Of a stretch of DNA of 36,125 bases, positions 1 through 9,827 are shown piece after piece. The DNA comes from Meridianimarinicoccus zhengii (lineage in GTDB: Bacteria; Pseudomonadota; Alphaproteobacteria; Rhodobacterales; Rhodobacteraceae). The notes below the pieces were generated by a model, which was not told the origin of the DNA, ran no database searches, and worked only from the letters and a program-made list of their open reading frames with translations. The position numbers and the translations under genes are program-made. The stretch spans positions 1 through 36,125 of the forward strand of contig NZ_QDFI01000043.1 of NCBI RefSeq assembly GCF_003254465.1. The letters are read 5' to 3'. Numbering within the stretch: position 1 is the first letter of the stretch; each line of letters begins with the position of its first letter.

Positions 1-1
1 G

Positions 2-745
2 CCAGGCGGTGGCGCCGACACCTTCGGGCGCGGGCCGACGGACGTGGGCGCGGCGCCTGTCCCGGAGCCACGGGGACCCGACCCGGCACAGGGGATGGCC
101 GCGCAACATCGGGGGTCTGCACCCGCACCCATGACCGACCCGCAAGCTGCGGCCACCGCCGGGCCCGCCGCGTTGGCCAGCCCAGTGCCGCTGGTCAGCG
201 GCGCGGACGGGGTCCGGGTCATGGCCTCCGCGCCGCTGGCGGGGGAAGCCGTCAGGCTCGACAGTGTCGACTATGGCGCGGAAGGCGCGGTCGTGCTGCG
301 TGGACGCGCCACGCCGGGTGGTATCGTGCGCGCGGCCCTGTCGGGTCTTCCGCCGGTCGAGACCGCGCCGGACGCCGATGGCACATGGACCCTGCGTCTG
401 CACGGCGTCGCCCCCGGCGATTATCAACTCGACATAGCGCGCGCCGCCGCGCCCGGTGCGGCGGCGACCGACAGCATGACCATCCCCTTCCGCCGCGCCA
501 CCCCCGCGGACGTGGCTGCCGCCCTTTCTGGCGAAGCGGCGCGTATCGTCACCGTCCAGCCCGGTGCGACACTCTGGGCCATCGCGCGGGACCGTTACGG
601 TGACGGGGGCCGCTACGTGCAGGTCTACGACGCCAATCGGGATGCGATCGGCGATCCCGACCTGATCTATCCGGGGCAGGTCTTTCGCCTGCCCGACACG
701 TCCGGCAATGGCGCCGTCGCCCGCCCGATCGCCGCGCCCCGGTGA
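2..745 (+). CDS. LysM-domain peptidoglycan-binding protein, 5' end missing
   Basis: The frame is open from base 2 without a stop, so the start probably lies upstream of the window; a GTG at 44 is the first internal candidate. About 247 residues are visible. The first 60 or so are a Pro/Ala/Gly-rich linker. The middle, around the DYGAEGAVVLRGRATPGG stretch, looks like an Ig-like module of the kind that comes before LysM in alphaproteobacterial envelope proteins. The last 50 residues are a LysM domain: TVQPGATLWAIARDRYG, then YVQVYDANRD and DLIYPGQVFRLP. LysM binds N-acetylglucosamine in peptidoglycan, so the protein probably acts in the periplasm. The missing N-terminus would show whether it has a signal peptide or membrane anchor. 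It ends 31 bases before the ABC exporter on the same strand. The family call is secure; the exact role is not known. Confidence 0.8.
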   Translation, partial: PGGGADTFGRGPTDVGAAPVPEPRGPDPAQGMAAQHRGSAPAPMTDPQAAATAGPAALASPVPLVSGADGVRVMASAPLAGEAVRLDSVDYGAEGAVVLRGRATPGGIVRAALSGLPPVETAPDADGTWTLRLHGVAPGDYQLDIARAAAPGAAATDSMTIPFRRATPADVAAALSGEAARIVTVQPGATLWAIARDRYGDGGRYVQVYDANRDAIGDPDLIYPGQVFRLPDTSGNGAVARPIAAPR

Positions 746-776
746 CAGCGTCGCGCGCCGGCGCTAGATCACACCC

Positions 777-2618
777 ATGAGACCGAGCACAGACGCCACC
801 GATCCCGCCGACCGTATCCGCCCGCCCGACGGGCAGGAGGCGGGCACGCTTGCCATCCTCGCCCGCGTGGGCCCGTATCTGTGGCCGCGCGACGCGCCGG
901 GCTTGCAGGCACGGGTTGTCGGTGCATTGGCGGCCCTCCTGGTGGCCAAGCTGATCGCGGTGGGAACCCCGTTCCTTTACAAGGCGGCGGTGGACATGCT
1001 GGCGGGCGACGCGCCCGACGGGGTCTGGATGCTGACGGCGGGCGCGGTCGGGTTGACCGTGGCCTATGGCATGGCGCGTATCCTGAACGTGGGCTTCCAG
1101 CAGTTGCGCGACGTGATCTTCGCCCGCGTGGGCCAGCGCGCCCTGCGGGCCGTGGCGCTGGAAACCTTCGGCCATATCCACCGCATGTCCCTGCGCTATC
1201 ACATCACGCGCAAGACCGGGGGGCTGAGCCGCATCATGGAGCGCGGGGTGAAAGCCGTGTCTTTCCTGTTGCGCTTCATCCTGCTCAGCATCGGGCCGTT
1301 GATGCTGGAACTGCTGCTCGTGGGCGTGGTTCTGGCAGCGGTGTTCGACTGGCGGTATCTCGCGGTCGTGGCGGGCACGGTCGTCGCCTATGTCGTCTTC
1401 ACCTTCAAGATCACCGAATGGCGCGTCGGTATCCGGCGCGAGCTGAACCGCCAGGACACCGATGCCAACCAGAAGGCCATCGACAGCCTGCTCAACTTCG
1501 AAACCGTCAAGTATTTCGGCGCCGAGGCACGCGAGGCCGGGCGATACGATCAGGCCATGGCGGGGTACGAGGACGCGGCGCTGCGCACGCAGTCATCGCT
1601 GGCCATCCTGAATTTCGGCCAGTCCGTGCTGATCTCGGGCGGGCTGATCGCGGTGATGGTGATGGCCGCACGCGGGGTGCAGGCGGGCACGCTGACCGTG
1701 GGCGACTTCGTCATGGTCAACGCCTACATGATCCAGATCACAATGCCGTTGAACATGCTGGGCATGGTGTACCGCGAGATCCGGCAAAGCCTGATCGACA
1801 TGGCCGAAATGTTCGCGCTGTTGGACCAGCCGCCTGAGATCGCCGACAAGCCTGGCGCGCCCGCGCTGGTGCCCGGGCCGGGGCGGGTCGAGTTCCGCAA
1901 CGTGTCTTTCGCCTACGATCCCGCACGCCCGATCCTGCGCGGTATCGACTTCACCGCCGAGCCGGGCCAGACCGTGGCGCTGGTGGGGGCGTCGGGCGCG
2001 GGCAAGTCCACCATCGGGCGGCTGCTGTTCCGGTTCTACGACGTGACGGCGGGCGCGGTGCTGATCGACGGACAGGACGTGCGCGACGTCACGCAGGACA
2101 GCCTGCACGCTGCCATCGGAATCGTCCCGCAGGACACGGTGCTGTTCAACGACAGCCTGTATTACAACATCGCCTATGGCCGCGACGGAGCGACCCGCGC
2201 CGAGATCGAGGAGGCCGCCCGCGCCGCGCGCCTGCACGGTTTCATCGCGAGCCTGCCCGAGGGATACGACACGCAGGTGGGTGAACGCGGGCTGAAGCTG
2301 TCGGGGGGTGAAAAGCAGCGGGTGGGCATCGCCCGGACATTGCTGAAGAACCCGCCCATCGTGGTGCTGGACGAGGCGACAAGCGCGCTCGACACCCAGA
2401 CGGAGGGCGACATCCAGGCCAGCCTGCGGGCTATGGGGGCAGGGCGCACGGTCCTGACCATCGCGCACCGCCTGTCCACCGTGGTCGATGCGGACCTTAT
2501 CCTCGTGATGGAGGACGGCCGGATCGTCGAACGGGGCGGGCATGGGCAGCTTCTGGCCCAGAACGGGCGCTATGCCGCGCTGTGGAACCGTCAGGCGCGA
2601 GGTGAAGAAGCGGCCTGA
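777..2618 (+). CDS. Atm1-type ABC exporter (fused permease and ATPase)
   Basis: This 613-residue half-transporter has a six-helix transmembrane domain (about residues 40-340) followed by an ATPase domain. Walker A is GASGAGKS near 404-411, the signature LSGGEKQR near 508, and Walker B with LDEATSALD near 530. The segment [19 protein letters not shown] in the permease is characteristic of the Atm1/ABCB7/HMT1 group, whose members export glutathione-linked sulfur or metal compounds and support cytosolic iron-sulfur or metal homeostasis. It would work as a homodimer in the inner membrane. The ATG at 777 is the first in a frame that lacks homologous sequence upstream. The gene follows the LysM gene closely but with no overlap, so co-transcription is possible and unproven. 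The substrate is inferred from family only. Confidence 0.9.
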   Translation: MRPSTDATDPADRIRPPDGQEAGTLAILARVGPYLWPRDAPGLQARVVGALAALLVAKLIAVGTPFLYKAAVDMLAGDAPDGVWMLTAGAVGLTVAYGMARILNVGFQQLRDVIFARVGQRALRAVALETFGHIHRMSLRYHITRKTGGLSRIMERGVKAVSFLLRFILLSIGPLMLELLLVGVVLAAVFDWRYLAVVAGTVVAYVVFTFKITEWRVGIRRELNRQDTDANQKAIDSLLNFETVKYFGAEAREAGRYDQAMAGYEDAALRTQSSLAILNFGQSVLISGGLIAVMVMAARGVQAGTLTVGDFVMVNAYMIQITMPLNMLGMVYREIRQSLIDMAEMFALLDQPPEIADKPGAPALVPGPGRVEFRNVSFAYDPARPILRGIDFTAEPGQTVALVGASGAGKSTIGRLLFRFYDVTAGAVLIDGQDVRDVTQDSLHAAIGIVPQDTVLFNDSLYYNIAYGRDGATRAEIEEAARAARLHGFIASLPEGYDTQVGERGLKLSGGEKQRVGIARTLLKNPPIVVLDEATSALDTQTEGDIQASLRAMGAGRTVLTIAHRLSTVVDADLILVMEDGRIVERGGHGQLLAQNGRYAALWNRQARGEEAA

Positions 2619-2787
2619 CCCCGCTCGCCCTTCACCGCGATGGGTGCGCGCCATTCTGAAAGAATGCCAAGCGGCGGCGCGATCGACCTGCGCGACGAGG
2701 CGGGTCGCAACGCTTGGCCGTCGGCATGCGCCACCGACCGTGCCGCGCTGGCTGATCCGCGCCGCGCCCGGTGTCTCTGCGACCGGA

Positions 2788-5700
2788 CTATTCGGCCGCG
2801 CGCAGAGGCAGGGCCGGGGCGGCCGGCGAGGGCTGGTCGGTGTCCCACAGGATTTCCGGTGCCCCGATCCGGCGGGCCCGGCGGCGCAGGACCCAGTCCT
2901 GTGCGGCCCGGCTTGACCGTCCCCCGGTCCAGCGTGCCAGCACGCGGCCAAGCGCAATCACGTAATGCGCAGCCCAGACCCGTGCGGCCAGCATCGCGGG
3001 CGTGAACACAAGCGTCAGCATCGTCGCCACCCCAAGCCCGAAGACCACCGCCGTCGCCAACTGGATCCACCACAGCGCCGTCGGGCTGTTCAGCGTGGCA
3101 CCCCCGCCGATGAAATCGAGGCTGAGCCCGAACATCATCGGCGTCAGGCCGGCCATGGTCGTGAGGGTGGTCAGCAGCACGGGGCGGATGCGGGTTTCGG
3201 CCGTGCGGATGATCGCCTCCGTCCGCGGCATGTAACGGTTGAGTTCCTGGTAGGTGTCGATCAACACGATGTTGTTGTTCACGACGATCCCTGCCAGGGC
3301 GACGATGCCCGTGCCGGTCATGATGATGGAAAACGGCTGGTTCATCACCAGCATGCCGATCAGCACGCCCGTGGTGGACAGCACCACGGCCAGCAGCACC
3401 AGGACCGCGTTGTAGAAGCTGTTGAACTGCGCCAGCAGGATGATGAACATCAGCCCGAGCGCGCCCACGAAGGCCTGCCCGAGAAACGCCTCGCTTTCGG
3501 CCTGTTCCTCCTGGTCGCCTGTCCACTCCCATGCCACGCCCGCGGGAAGGGGCGTTTCCGCCTCCAGCCATGCGGTCAGCGCCGCGATGCGTTCGTTCGC
3601 GTTGATCGGGCTGCCTGCGTCATTCGTCAGGCCGGGGGCCACGTCGGCCTTCACGTCGAAATAGCGCCTCTGGTCGATCCTGTTGATCTCGGCCAGCCGC
3701 GGCACCGGCGTTATCGTGATGAAGTTGGACAGCGGCACCAACCCCTCCGCCGTGCGCACCCGCAGCGTGTCGAGCGTGGACAGAAGCCGGTCCGCTTCGG
3801 GCAGGCGCGCGCGGATGTCGATTTCCTCGTCCGAACTGTCGACGCGCATGGTATCGAGCAGGATGCCGCGGGTCACAAGTTGCACCATGGCGCCCACGGT
3901 GGCCACGTCCGCGCCGAACCGTCCGGCCTCGGCCACGTTCACGTCGATCTGCCAGTCGATGCCGGGCAGGGGCAATGTATCCTCGATATCCGTCAGGCCC
4001 GGTGTCGCGTCGAAGCGGTCGCGCGCGATCTTCGTGGCCTCTTGCAGCGCGTCCCAGTTGTCGCCCGTCAGGCGCAGATGCACGGGCTTGCCCGACGCCG
4101 GCCCCATGGCGAGATCGGTGACTTCGGCCACGACCCCCGGCACTGTTGCCAGTTCCGCCTGCATGCGGGCGATCACGGCATTGCCATCGTAATACGGATC
4201 GACCTCTTCCCGCAGGAAGAGCGTCTTCCAGAACCCGCCCTCTGCCGCGACCCGCGGGCGGTCCGCCCACGGGATCATTTCGAACTGAACCCGCCCGATC
4301 GTGTCCTTGGGGGCTTCCCCACCGCCGGTATTCGCGTTCAGGCCGCCCTCGCCGGCAAAGGCGAACGCGCTCTGGACGCCATCGGTGCCCAGAACGATGT
4401 CCTCCACCCGCTTCACGAGCGCATCCTTGTCCGCGATGGACAGGTTGCCCCGCGCGCGGACGTAGACGATGGCCTGCTCGGGTTCGCTGTCCACGAAGAA
4501 TTCGACCCCGCGATTGTTGGCGCCGAAATAGCCGAAGACCGACACGACGACGAAGATCACCGCGCCTATGGTGACGAGCGGCATGACCGGGTTGCCCACG
4601 ATGAACGCGATGAAGCGGCCGAACGGGGTCCGCCGGTTGCCGCCGGCGATGCGCGGGACCGCGCGCGCCGGCCGCACGGCGGCCATGGCGATGGAGGACG
4701 CGGCAGCCCCCGCAAGGAACAGCGCCACCCCCGGAAGGTAGCCGGCCACGCCCGCGGGGGCCAGCGCGCCCAACAGGTAGGCGGGGTTCAGCAGCTGCAT
4801 GGCGCCGACGAACATCCCGTAGACAGCCAGCGGCACCAGTGCCACGCGCAGCCACAGTGGCCGTGCGGCGATGACCGAACCCGCCCGTTCGAAGCTGCGC
4901 GCGATCCGGCCCGACACGCCGCCCATCACCGGCAGATACACCAGCGCCACCACGAGCGAGGCCGACAGGACAAAGATCAGCGTCACGGGCAGCATCCCCA
5001 TGAACTCGCCGGGAACGCCGGGCCAGAACAGCATCGGCAGGAACGCGCAAAGCGTGGTAGCGGTCGAACTGACGACGGGCCAGAACATGCGCTTCGCGGC
5101 CTCCACATAGGCGCGCATCGGGCCGGACCCTTCGGAGATCCGCCGGTCCGCGTATTCGACGACGACGATGGCACTGTCCACCAGCATCCCCACGGCCAGG
5201 ATAAGGCCGAACATCACGATGTTGGAGATCGTGACACCCATCAGCGCGAGGAACGCGAAGCAAAGCAGGAACGAGGTCGGGATGGCGAACCCCACCAGAA
5301 GTGCCGACCGCGCGCCCAGCGACGCCAGCACGACGATCATCACCAGCGCGATGGCCGTCAGCACCGACCCTTCGAGCTGCTTGACCATGCTGTCCACGAT
5401 GGTCGACTGGTCGTTTGACGTGCTGACACGCACCGCCGCCTGCAGCTCTTCCGGCCAGAGCGCGCGTTCTGCGTCGATCTCCGCACGCACCGCTGCCGCG
5501 GTGTCGATCAGGTTGAAGCCCTTGCGCTTGACCACTTGCAACGCAACCGTGTCCGCGCCGTTGAACCGGGCCGTGCCGCCGCGATCCTCGAAGGTCAGGC
5601 GGATATCGGCCACGTCCGACAGGGTCACGACCCGGTCGCCGCTGGTCTTCACCGGCAGATCGAAAACATCGCGGCTTTCGTCGAAGGACGACGGGATCTT

Positions 5701-6381
5701 CACCCCGAACGCTCCGGCACCAAGGTCAAGTTCGCCTGCCGCGATCAACTGGTTGTTGTTCACGACAGCACCGATCAGGTCCGACGCGGTCAGGTCATAG
5801 CTTTCCAGCCGCAGCGGATCGATCACGACTTCCAGCATTTCGTCGCGGTTGCCCGCGAGCGGCGCCTCCAGCACAGCGTCCATGCCCTCGAACCTGTCCT
5901 GAAGCGACTTCGCAAGCCGTACCAGGGTCCGTTCGGGCACGTCGCCCGTCAGGCTGACGATGATGATCGGGAACTCGGAAAAGTTGATCTCGTTGACGCT
6001 GTAGTTTTCCGCGCCGTCCGGGAAATTCGCCTCGGCCTTGTTCATGGCGGCGCGCACATCGGCCAGCGTCTTGGTCTTGTCCCACCCGAACTCGAACTCC
6101 AGCCCGATGCCCGCGTAGCCTTCGGCCGCGGTCGCGGTCATCTTCTTCAAGCCGTCCAACCCGGCCAGTTCCGTCTCCATGGGCTGCACGAGCAGGCTTT
6201 CGGCATCGATGGCGGAAATGCCGGGGAAGGGCACCGATACGAAGATCGCCGGGATCTCGATATCAGGCTCGCCCTCCTTGGGCAGCGAGATGTAGGCAAA
6301 GCCGCCGACCAGCAGCGACAGCACGATGAACGCCACGACCATCCGGGCGCGCGCGGCGGCCCAATCGACGATGCCGGTCAT
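2788..6381 (-). CDS. RND efflux permease
   Basis: This 1197-residue inner-membrane permease belongs to the AcrB/HAE superfamily of proton-driven pumps. It has an N-terminal helix (about 13-32), a first porter region, then a helix bundle from about 335. TM4 contains GMLVDSAIVVVEY (398-410); D402 matches the first proton-relay aspartate of AcrB, and the second is serine, as in other subfamilies. The second half repeats the fold, with TGIVALAGIVVNNNIVLID near its TM10. Between the halves, about residues 505-585, is an insertion with extra hydrophobic stretches that makes the protein longer than the usual ~1030-1050 residues. Its ATG overlaps the adaptor stop by four bases (ATGA), so the two are translationally coupled. 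No outer-membrane channel gene is adjacent. The substrate is unknown. Confidence 0.92.
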   Translation of the reverse strand: MTGIVDWAAARARMVVAFIVLSLLVGGFAYISLPKEGEPDIEIPAIFVSVPFPGISAIDAESLLVQPMETELAGLDGLKKMTATAAEGYAGIGLEFEFGWDKTKTLADVRAAMNKAEANFPDGAENYSVNEINFSEFPIIIVSLTGDVPERTLVRLAKSLQDRFEGMDAVLEAPLAGNRDEMLEVVIDPLRLESYDLTASDLIGAVVNNNQLIAAGELDLGAGAFGVKIPSSFDESRDVFDLPVKTSGDRVVTLSDVADIRLTFEDRGGTARFNGADTVALQVVKRKGFNLIDTAAAVRAEIDAERALWPEELQAAVRVSTSNDQSTIVDSMVKQLEGSVLTAIALVMIVVLASLGARSALLVGFAIPTSFLLCFAFLALMGVTISNIVMFGLILAVGMLVDSAIVVVEYADRRISEGSGPMRAYVEAAKRMFWPVVSSTATTLCAFLPMLFWPGVPGEFMGMLPVTLIFVLSASLVVALVYLPVMGGVSGRIARSFERAGSVIAARPLWLRVALVPLAVYGMFVGAMQLLNPAYLLGALAPAGVAGYLPGVALFLAGAAASSIAMAAVRPARAVPRIAGGNRRTPFGRFIAFIVGNPVMPLVTIGAVIFVVVSVFGYFGANNRGVEFFVDSEPEQAIVYVRARGNLSIADKDALVKRVEDIVLGTDGVQSAFAFAGEGGLNANTGGGEAPKDTIGRVQFEMIPWADRPRVAAEGGFWKTLFLREEVDPYYDGNAVIARMQAELATVPGVVAEVTDLAMGPASGKPVHLRLTGDNWDALQEATKIARDRFDATPGLTDIEDTLPLPGIDWQIDVNVAEAGRFGADVATVGAMVQLVTRGILLDTMRVDSSDEEIDIRARLPEADRLLSTLDTLRVRTAEGLVPLSNFITITPVPRLAEINRIDQRRYFDVKADVAPGLTNDAGSPINANERIAALTAWLEAETPLPAGVAWEWTGDQEEQAESEAFLGQAFVGALGLMFIILLAQFNSFYNAVLVLLAVVLSTTGVLIGMLVMNQPFSIIMTGTGIVALAGIVVNNNIVLIDTYQELNRYMPRTEAIIRTAETRIRPVLLTTLTTMAGLTPMMFGLSLDFIGGGATLNSPTALWWIQLATAVVFGLGVATMLTLVFTPAMLAARVWAAHYVIALGRVLARWTGGRSSRAAQDWVLRRRARRIGAPEILWDTDQPSPAAPALPLRAAE

Positions 6382-7487
6382 GTGCGCGGTCCCGCTTCGG
6401 TCACCCGGACGGGGACGCCGTCGGTGACGAATTCCTGTCCCACGGTGATGATCCGTACCCGGTCGGGTAGCCCGGTCACGAGCACACCGTCCGTCGTGTC
6501 GCGCAACAGCTTGACGGGCACGAAGCGGGCGATGTCACCCGCGTCCACGATGCGAACCCCCATCGTGCCTTCGTCGTCGAGCGTGAGAGCAGATGACGGG
6601 ATGCGGTGTGCCGCGAGCCCCTCGGCGGAAATGGCGATATCGGTGGACTGCCCGTCCCGGATGGCCCGGTCGGGGTTGGGGACCGTGATCTCCACCCGGA
6701 ACGTGCGCGTGGCGGGGTCCGCCGCGCGGGCGAGGAAGCTGACCGCGCCGGTCACGGTCTGCCCGTCCGCAAGCCGCGCCTGTGCAGGGGCACCCACGCG
6801 CACGGCATCCAGCCGGGTTTCGGGCACGTAGCCAACCACGCGCATCGGGTCGAGTTGCAGGATCGTGGCGCAGGGCGCGCCGGGCTGCATCAGGCTGCCC
6901 AGTTCCGCCGTATCGGTATCGAGCACGCCGCCGAAGGGCGCGGTGATGGTCAGCCGCTCCAGCTCTGTCCGTGCCGCGGCGACGGCGGCGCGCGCGGAAC
7001 TCAGCGTGGCGAGGGCTCCGGCGGCACGGGTTTCCGACCCAAACCCGCCTTCGGCGAGCCGCGACGCGGCGGTGTTCGAAATCTCTGCCTCGGCCAGCCG
7101 GGCCTCGGCTTCCTCGAGCTGGGCAGGGCGCGTGCCGGGGTCAAGCTGGCACAACGTGTCGCCCGCCGCGACCGTGGCGCCCCGGCGCAAGGGTTCGGAC
7201 ACCACGCGGCCGCTGGTTTCCGCCTGAACCTCGACGCGGCGAAACGCCTCGGTCTGCCCGCGCAGGGCCACGGCGGATTGCGCGGTCTCGGCCGTGCTGT
7301 CCATTGCGATCACGGCGACACGCGCCGGGTCTGCGGGGGGCGTGGCCGGGGCCGCCGGTTCGCGCGCCGCGGCCGTGCTTGACGCCGGCGTCCGCCCTGC
7401 AAACGACAGCAGCCGGTCGCGTTCGAACACGAGCGCATACAGCGCAAGGGCCACGATGACGGATGTCAGGACAGGCAGAAAGCGCAT
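6378..7487 (-). CDS. RND efflux periplasmic adaptor (HlyD/MFP family)
   Basis: This 369-residue adaptor joins the RND permease to an outer-membrane channel in the periplasm. An N-terminal hydrophobic segment (residues about 3-22) anchors or exports it. The lipoyl half-motif VSEPLRRGATVAAGDTLCQL comes next, followed by an alanine/glutamate-rich helical hairpin (PAQLEEAEARLAEAEIS and the region after it) and the second lipoyl half around ITAPFGGVLDTDTAELGS. A beta-barrel region with VGAPAQARLADGQTVTGAV follows. The order matches AcrA/MexA-type adaptors. It is the first gene of a two-gene operon. A 16-bp palindrome lies 60 bases upstream of its start, probably in the promoter. Confidence 0.92.
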   Translation of the reverse strand: MRFLPVLTSVIVALALYALVFERDRLLSFAGRTPASSTAAAREPAAPATPPADPARVAVIAMDSTAETAQSAVALRGQTEAFRRVEVQAETSGRVVSEPLRRGATVAAGDTLCQLDPGTRPAQLEEAEARLAEAEISNTAASRLAEGGFGSETRAAGALATLSSARAAVAAARTELERLTITAPFGGVLDTDTAELGSLMQPGAPCATILQLDPMRVVGYVPETRLDAVRVGAPAQARLADGQTVTGAVSFLARAADPATRTFRVEITVPNPDRAIRDGQSTDIAISAEGLAAHRIPSSALTLDDEGTMGVRIVDAGDIARFVPVKLLRDTTDGVLVTGLPDRVRIITVGQEFVTDGVPVRVTEAGPRT

Positions 7488-7546
7488 TCAGAAAACCCTC
7501 TTGTCGCGCACCCGGTACCGCAGGTCCGCTTTGCCGCCCGATACGG

Positions 7547-7562
7547 TGAACCGACCGGTTCA
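7547..7562. promoter_or_regulatory. TetR-like operator upstream of the RND pump
   Basis: The 16-bp site TGAACCGACCGGTTCA has two perfect 7-base arms around a 2-base centre. It lies 60 bases upstream of the adaptor start in the 208-bp divergent region with the TPR gene. Length and symmetry resemble operators bound by TetR-family repressors of RND pumps. No tetR gene is in the window, so the regulator would act from elsewhere. The palindrome is seen directly; the regulator class is inferred. Confidence 0.5.
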
Positions 7563-7695
7563 GATTAATCATGCCCGCCTGCCGTTTTCAAGATGCACCC
7601 CCGACGCGGCGGCAGATGCGATTTGCCGCTGCGGCCACTTGGCAACGCTCCCTCGCACGGGCTAAGACTGCGCCACTCAAGGCAGGAGGCATGGT

Positions 7696-8346
7696 GTGAG
7701 CCAGAGCGACAGTTTCATCGAGGAAGTCACCGAAGAGGTGCGCCGCGACCGGCTTTTCGCGCTGGCGCGACGGTATGGCTGGATCGTGGCTCTGGCACTG
7801 GTTCTGGTGATCGGCGGTGCGGCGCTGCTCGAGTGGCGCAAGGCGCAGGAGCGGGCGGCCGCGCAGGATCTTGGCGACCGGATCTTCGCGGCGCTCGAGG
7901 CCGATACAGGGTCCAGCCGCGCGACCCGCCTAGCCGAGATCGACGCATCCGGTGCGGCCCTGGCCGTTCTGCGCATGCTGGAAGCGGGCGAACTGGCCGG
8001 GTCCGACGCGCCGCGCGCGGGCGAGATCCTCAAGGCCTTGGCCGACGATCCGGAAGTGCCGCCGCTTTATCGCGATCTTGCGACGCTCAAGCTGGTGCTT
8101 CTGGCCGACTATCCGATGTTCGCCGAGGAAAAGCTCGACCGGCTCGACACGCTCACGGCGCCGGGTGCGCCCTTCCGCCTGCTGGCACAGGAACAGATGG
8201 CGCTTCTGGCGATGGAAACGGGCGATCGGGACCGAGCGCGCGACCTCGTGCGGCCACTCATCGACGATGCCGAGGCCCAGCCGGCGCAGCGCCAGCGTGC
8301 GGCACAGCTTTTCGTGGTTCTCGGCGGCGATCCGGACGGGCAGTGA
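7696..8346 (+). CDS. Membrane-anchored tetratricopeptide protein (YfgM-like)
   Basis: This 216-residue protein has a short cytoplasmic N-terminus (EEVTEEVRRDRLFALARRYG), one transmembrane helix at about residues 30-48 (IVALALVLVIGGAALLEW) and a periplasmic alanine-rich helical domain of TPR type. That is the architecture of YfgM, an inner-membrane protein that contacts the SecYEG translocon and periplasmic chaperones in E. coli. The start is a GTG with AGGAGG six bases upstream; an ATG five bases earlier runs directly into a stop and cannot be used. The bamB-like gene begins one base after the stop codon. The order yfgM-bamB-der is conserved widely, which supports the assignment despite weak sequence conservation. 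Confidence 0.82.
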   Translation: MSQSDSFIEEVTEEVRRDRLFALARRYGWIVALALVLVIGGAALLEWRKAQERAAAQDLGDRIFAALEADTGSSRATRLAEIDASGAALAVLRMLEAGELAGSDAPRAGEILKALADDPEVPPLYRDLATLKLVLLADYPMFAEEKLDRLDTLTAPGAPFRLLAQEQMALLAMETGDRDRARDLVRPLIDDAEAQPAQRQRAAQLFVVLGGDPDGQ

Positions 8347-8347
8347 C

Positions 8348-9775
8348 GTGACGCACCCTGTCGCCCTGACACGCGGTCGGGCCGCTTGGCCCCCGCGCGC
8401 CCTGCGCCGCCTTGGGCTGCCCATGTTGCTGGCGCTCGGGCTTTCGGCCTGTGCTCCGCCCGAGGAAATCCTGCCCGGCGAACGCTTCGGCCCGCGCGAG
8501 GCAGCGGAGGCGGTGGAGGCCTTCGATCCGGATGCGCCCGTCCCGGAAGAACCGCCGCAGCCGCCGACGCGGGTCCCGACACGCCCCTATGTCGTGACAG
8601 GCGAACCCGCCGCCCTTTCGCTGCCCGCGCCGCGCAGCAACGCGGACTGGACACATGTCGGCGGCAATCCCGCGCATTTGACCGTGCATCCCGCGCTGGG
8701 GTCCAACTTGTCCCGCGCCTGGAGCGTCGAGATCGGCACCCCAGCCACCCGCCGCGTGCGCAGCACCGCCGCCCCCGTCGTCGATGGTGGGCGCGTCTTC
8801 ACGCTGAGCGCCTTTTCCGAAGTGCAGGCGACCAGCGCCGACGGGTCTGTCCTCTGGCGCCGTGACCTGACACCCGCCACGGAACGGGCGGGAGAAGCCG
8901 CGGGCGGGGGCCTTGCCGTCGCAGATGGGCGGCTGTTCATCGCCACGGGATACGGGCGGTTGCATGTGCTTGATGCCACGAGCGGCGCCGAGATCTGGCA
9001 GCAGGCCCTTGGCGCGGTCCCGTCCGGGCCGCCGACGGTGGCCGGCGATCTCGTCTACGTGACGACCCGCGGGGCGGAGGCGCTTGCCATCGATACCGGT
9101 ACGGGCCGCGTGCTGTGGCGGCTGAATGCCGGGGAAAGCGGGACCTTCACCAATGCAGGGCCTGCGCCCGCGGTGTCCGGGCGCACGGCCATCTTTCCCT
9201 TCGGCTCGGGGGACGTGATCGCCACCCTGCGGCTCAGCGGTGTGCGGCTCTGGGCGACGACCCTGGCGGGCGCGCGGCCCGGCGCGGCCTATGCGCGGGT
9301 ATCCGACATCACGGCCGACCCGGTCGTGGCGGGCGACACCGTGTATGTGGGCACGCCCACGGGACGGATCGCGGCGCTGGATCTTGCCACCGGCGAACGG
9401 CGCTGGACCGCGTCCGAAGGTGCGGTGAGCCAAGTCATCCCGGTCGGCGGCGCTATCTTCGCGGTGTCCGACCAGTCGGAGCTTGTGCGCCTGCGTGCCG
9501 ACGACGGCAGCGTGGTGTGGTCCGGCACCCTGCCGCTATTTCCGGAAGAACGGGTCCGCCGGCGGCGCGAAAGCTATGCCCATTTCGGGCCCGTGCTTGC
9601 GGGGGGGCGGCTGATCGTCGTGTCCTCGGACGGGCTGATGCGCGAATTCGACCCGCGTTCAGGCGCCGCGCTGCGCCAGACCGATCTGGGTGCGCCCGCG
9701 ACCGCCGGGCCGGTCGTGGCGCGCGGCGTGCTCTACGTGCTGACGGAAAACGGCCAGTTGCATGCTTTCCGTTAG
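8348..9775 (+). CDS. bamB: BamB-like outer-membrane lipoprotein (PQQ-type beta-propeller)
   Basis: This is a 475-residue lipoprotein. The GTG start at 8348 gives an Arg-rich N-terminus, a hydrophobic core and a lipobox LSAC with C35 as the lipidation site. An acidic, proline-rich linker follows. The rest is a beta-propeller made of repeats such as LHVLDATSGAEIWQQALG, ALAIDTGTGRVLWRLNAG and IAALDLATGERRWTASEG, which are the PQQ-like blades of BamB/YfgL. BamB helps the BAM complex insert outer-membrane beta-barrels. It begins one base after the TPR gene ends and is followed closely by der, the same neighbourhood as in E. coli. Longer frames upstream overlap the TPR gene and would bury the lipobox, so they were rejected. 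The functional name rests on fold and context. Confidence 0.88.
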   Translation: MTHPVALTRGRAAWPPRALRRLGLPMLLALGLSACAPPEEILPGERFGPREAAEAVEAFDPDAPVPEEPPQPPTRVPTRPYVVTGEPAALSLPAPRSNADWTHVGGNPAHLTVHPALGSNLSRAWSVEIGTPATRRVRSTAAPVVDGGRVFTLSAFSEVQATSADGSVLWRRDLTPATERAGEAAGGGLAVADGRLFIATGYGRLHVLDATSGAEIWQQALGAVPSGPPTVAGDLVYVTTRGAEALAIDTGTGRVLWRLNAGESGTFTNAGPAPAVSGRTAIFPFGSGDVIATLRLSGVRLWATTLAGARPGAAYARVSDITADPVVAGDTVYVGTPTGRIAALDLATGERRWTASEGAVSQVIPVGGAIFAVSDQSELVRLRADDGSVVWSGTLPLFPEERVRRRRESYAHFGPVLAGGRLIVVSSDGLMREFDPRSGAALRQTDLGAPATAGPVVARGVLYVLTENGQLHAFR

Positions 9776-9827
9776 GCGCGCGATGGTGTAGGGGCTGCGC
9801 TTCGTCACCGTCAGGAACCCGCGTCCC

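Noticed and set aside
2619-2787. A small gene or remnant between the Atm1 exporter and the RND permease
   Set aside because: Both strands were read; there is only a weak hairpin near 2653 and no recognisable coding pattern.
2965-5418. An 817-codon open frame on the plus strand
   Set aside because: It is antisense to the RND permease, is rich in His, Arg, Gln and Asp, and has no domain. Long antisense frames are expected in high-GC genes.
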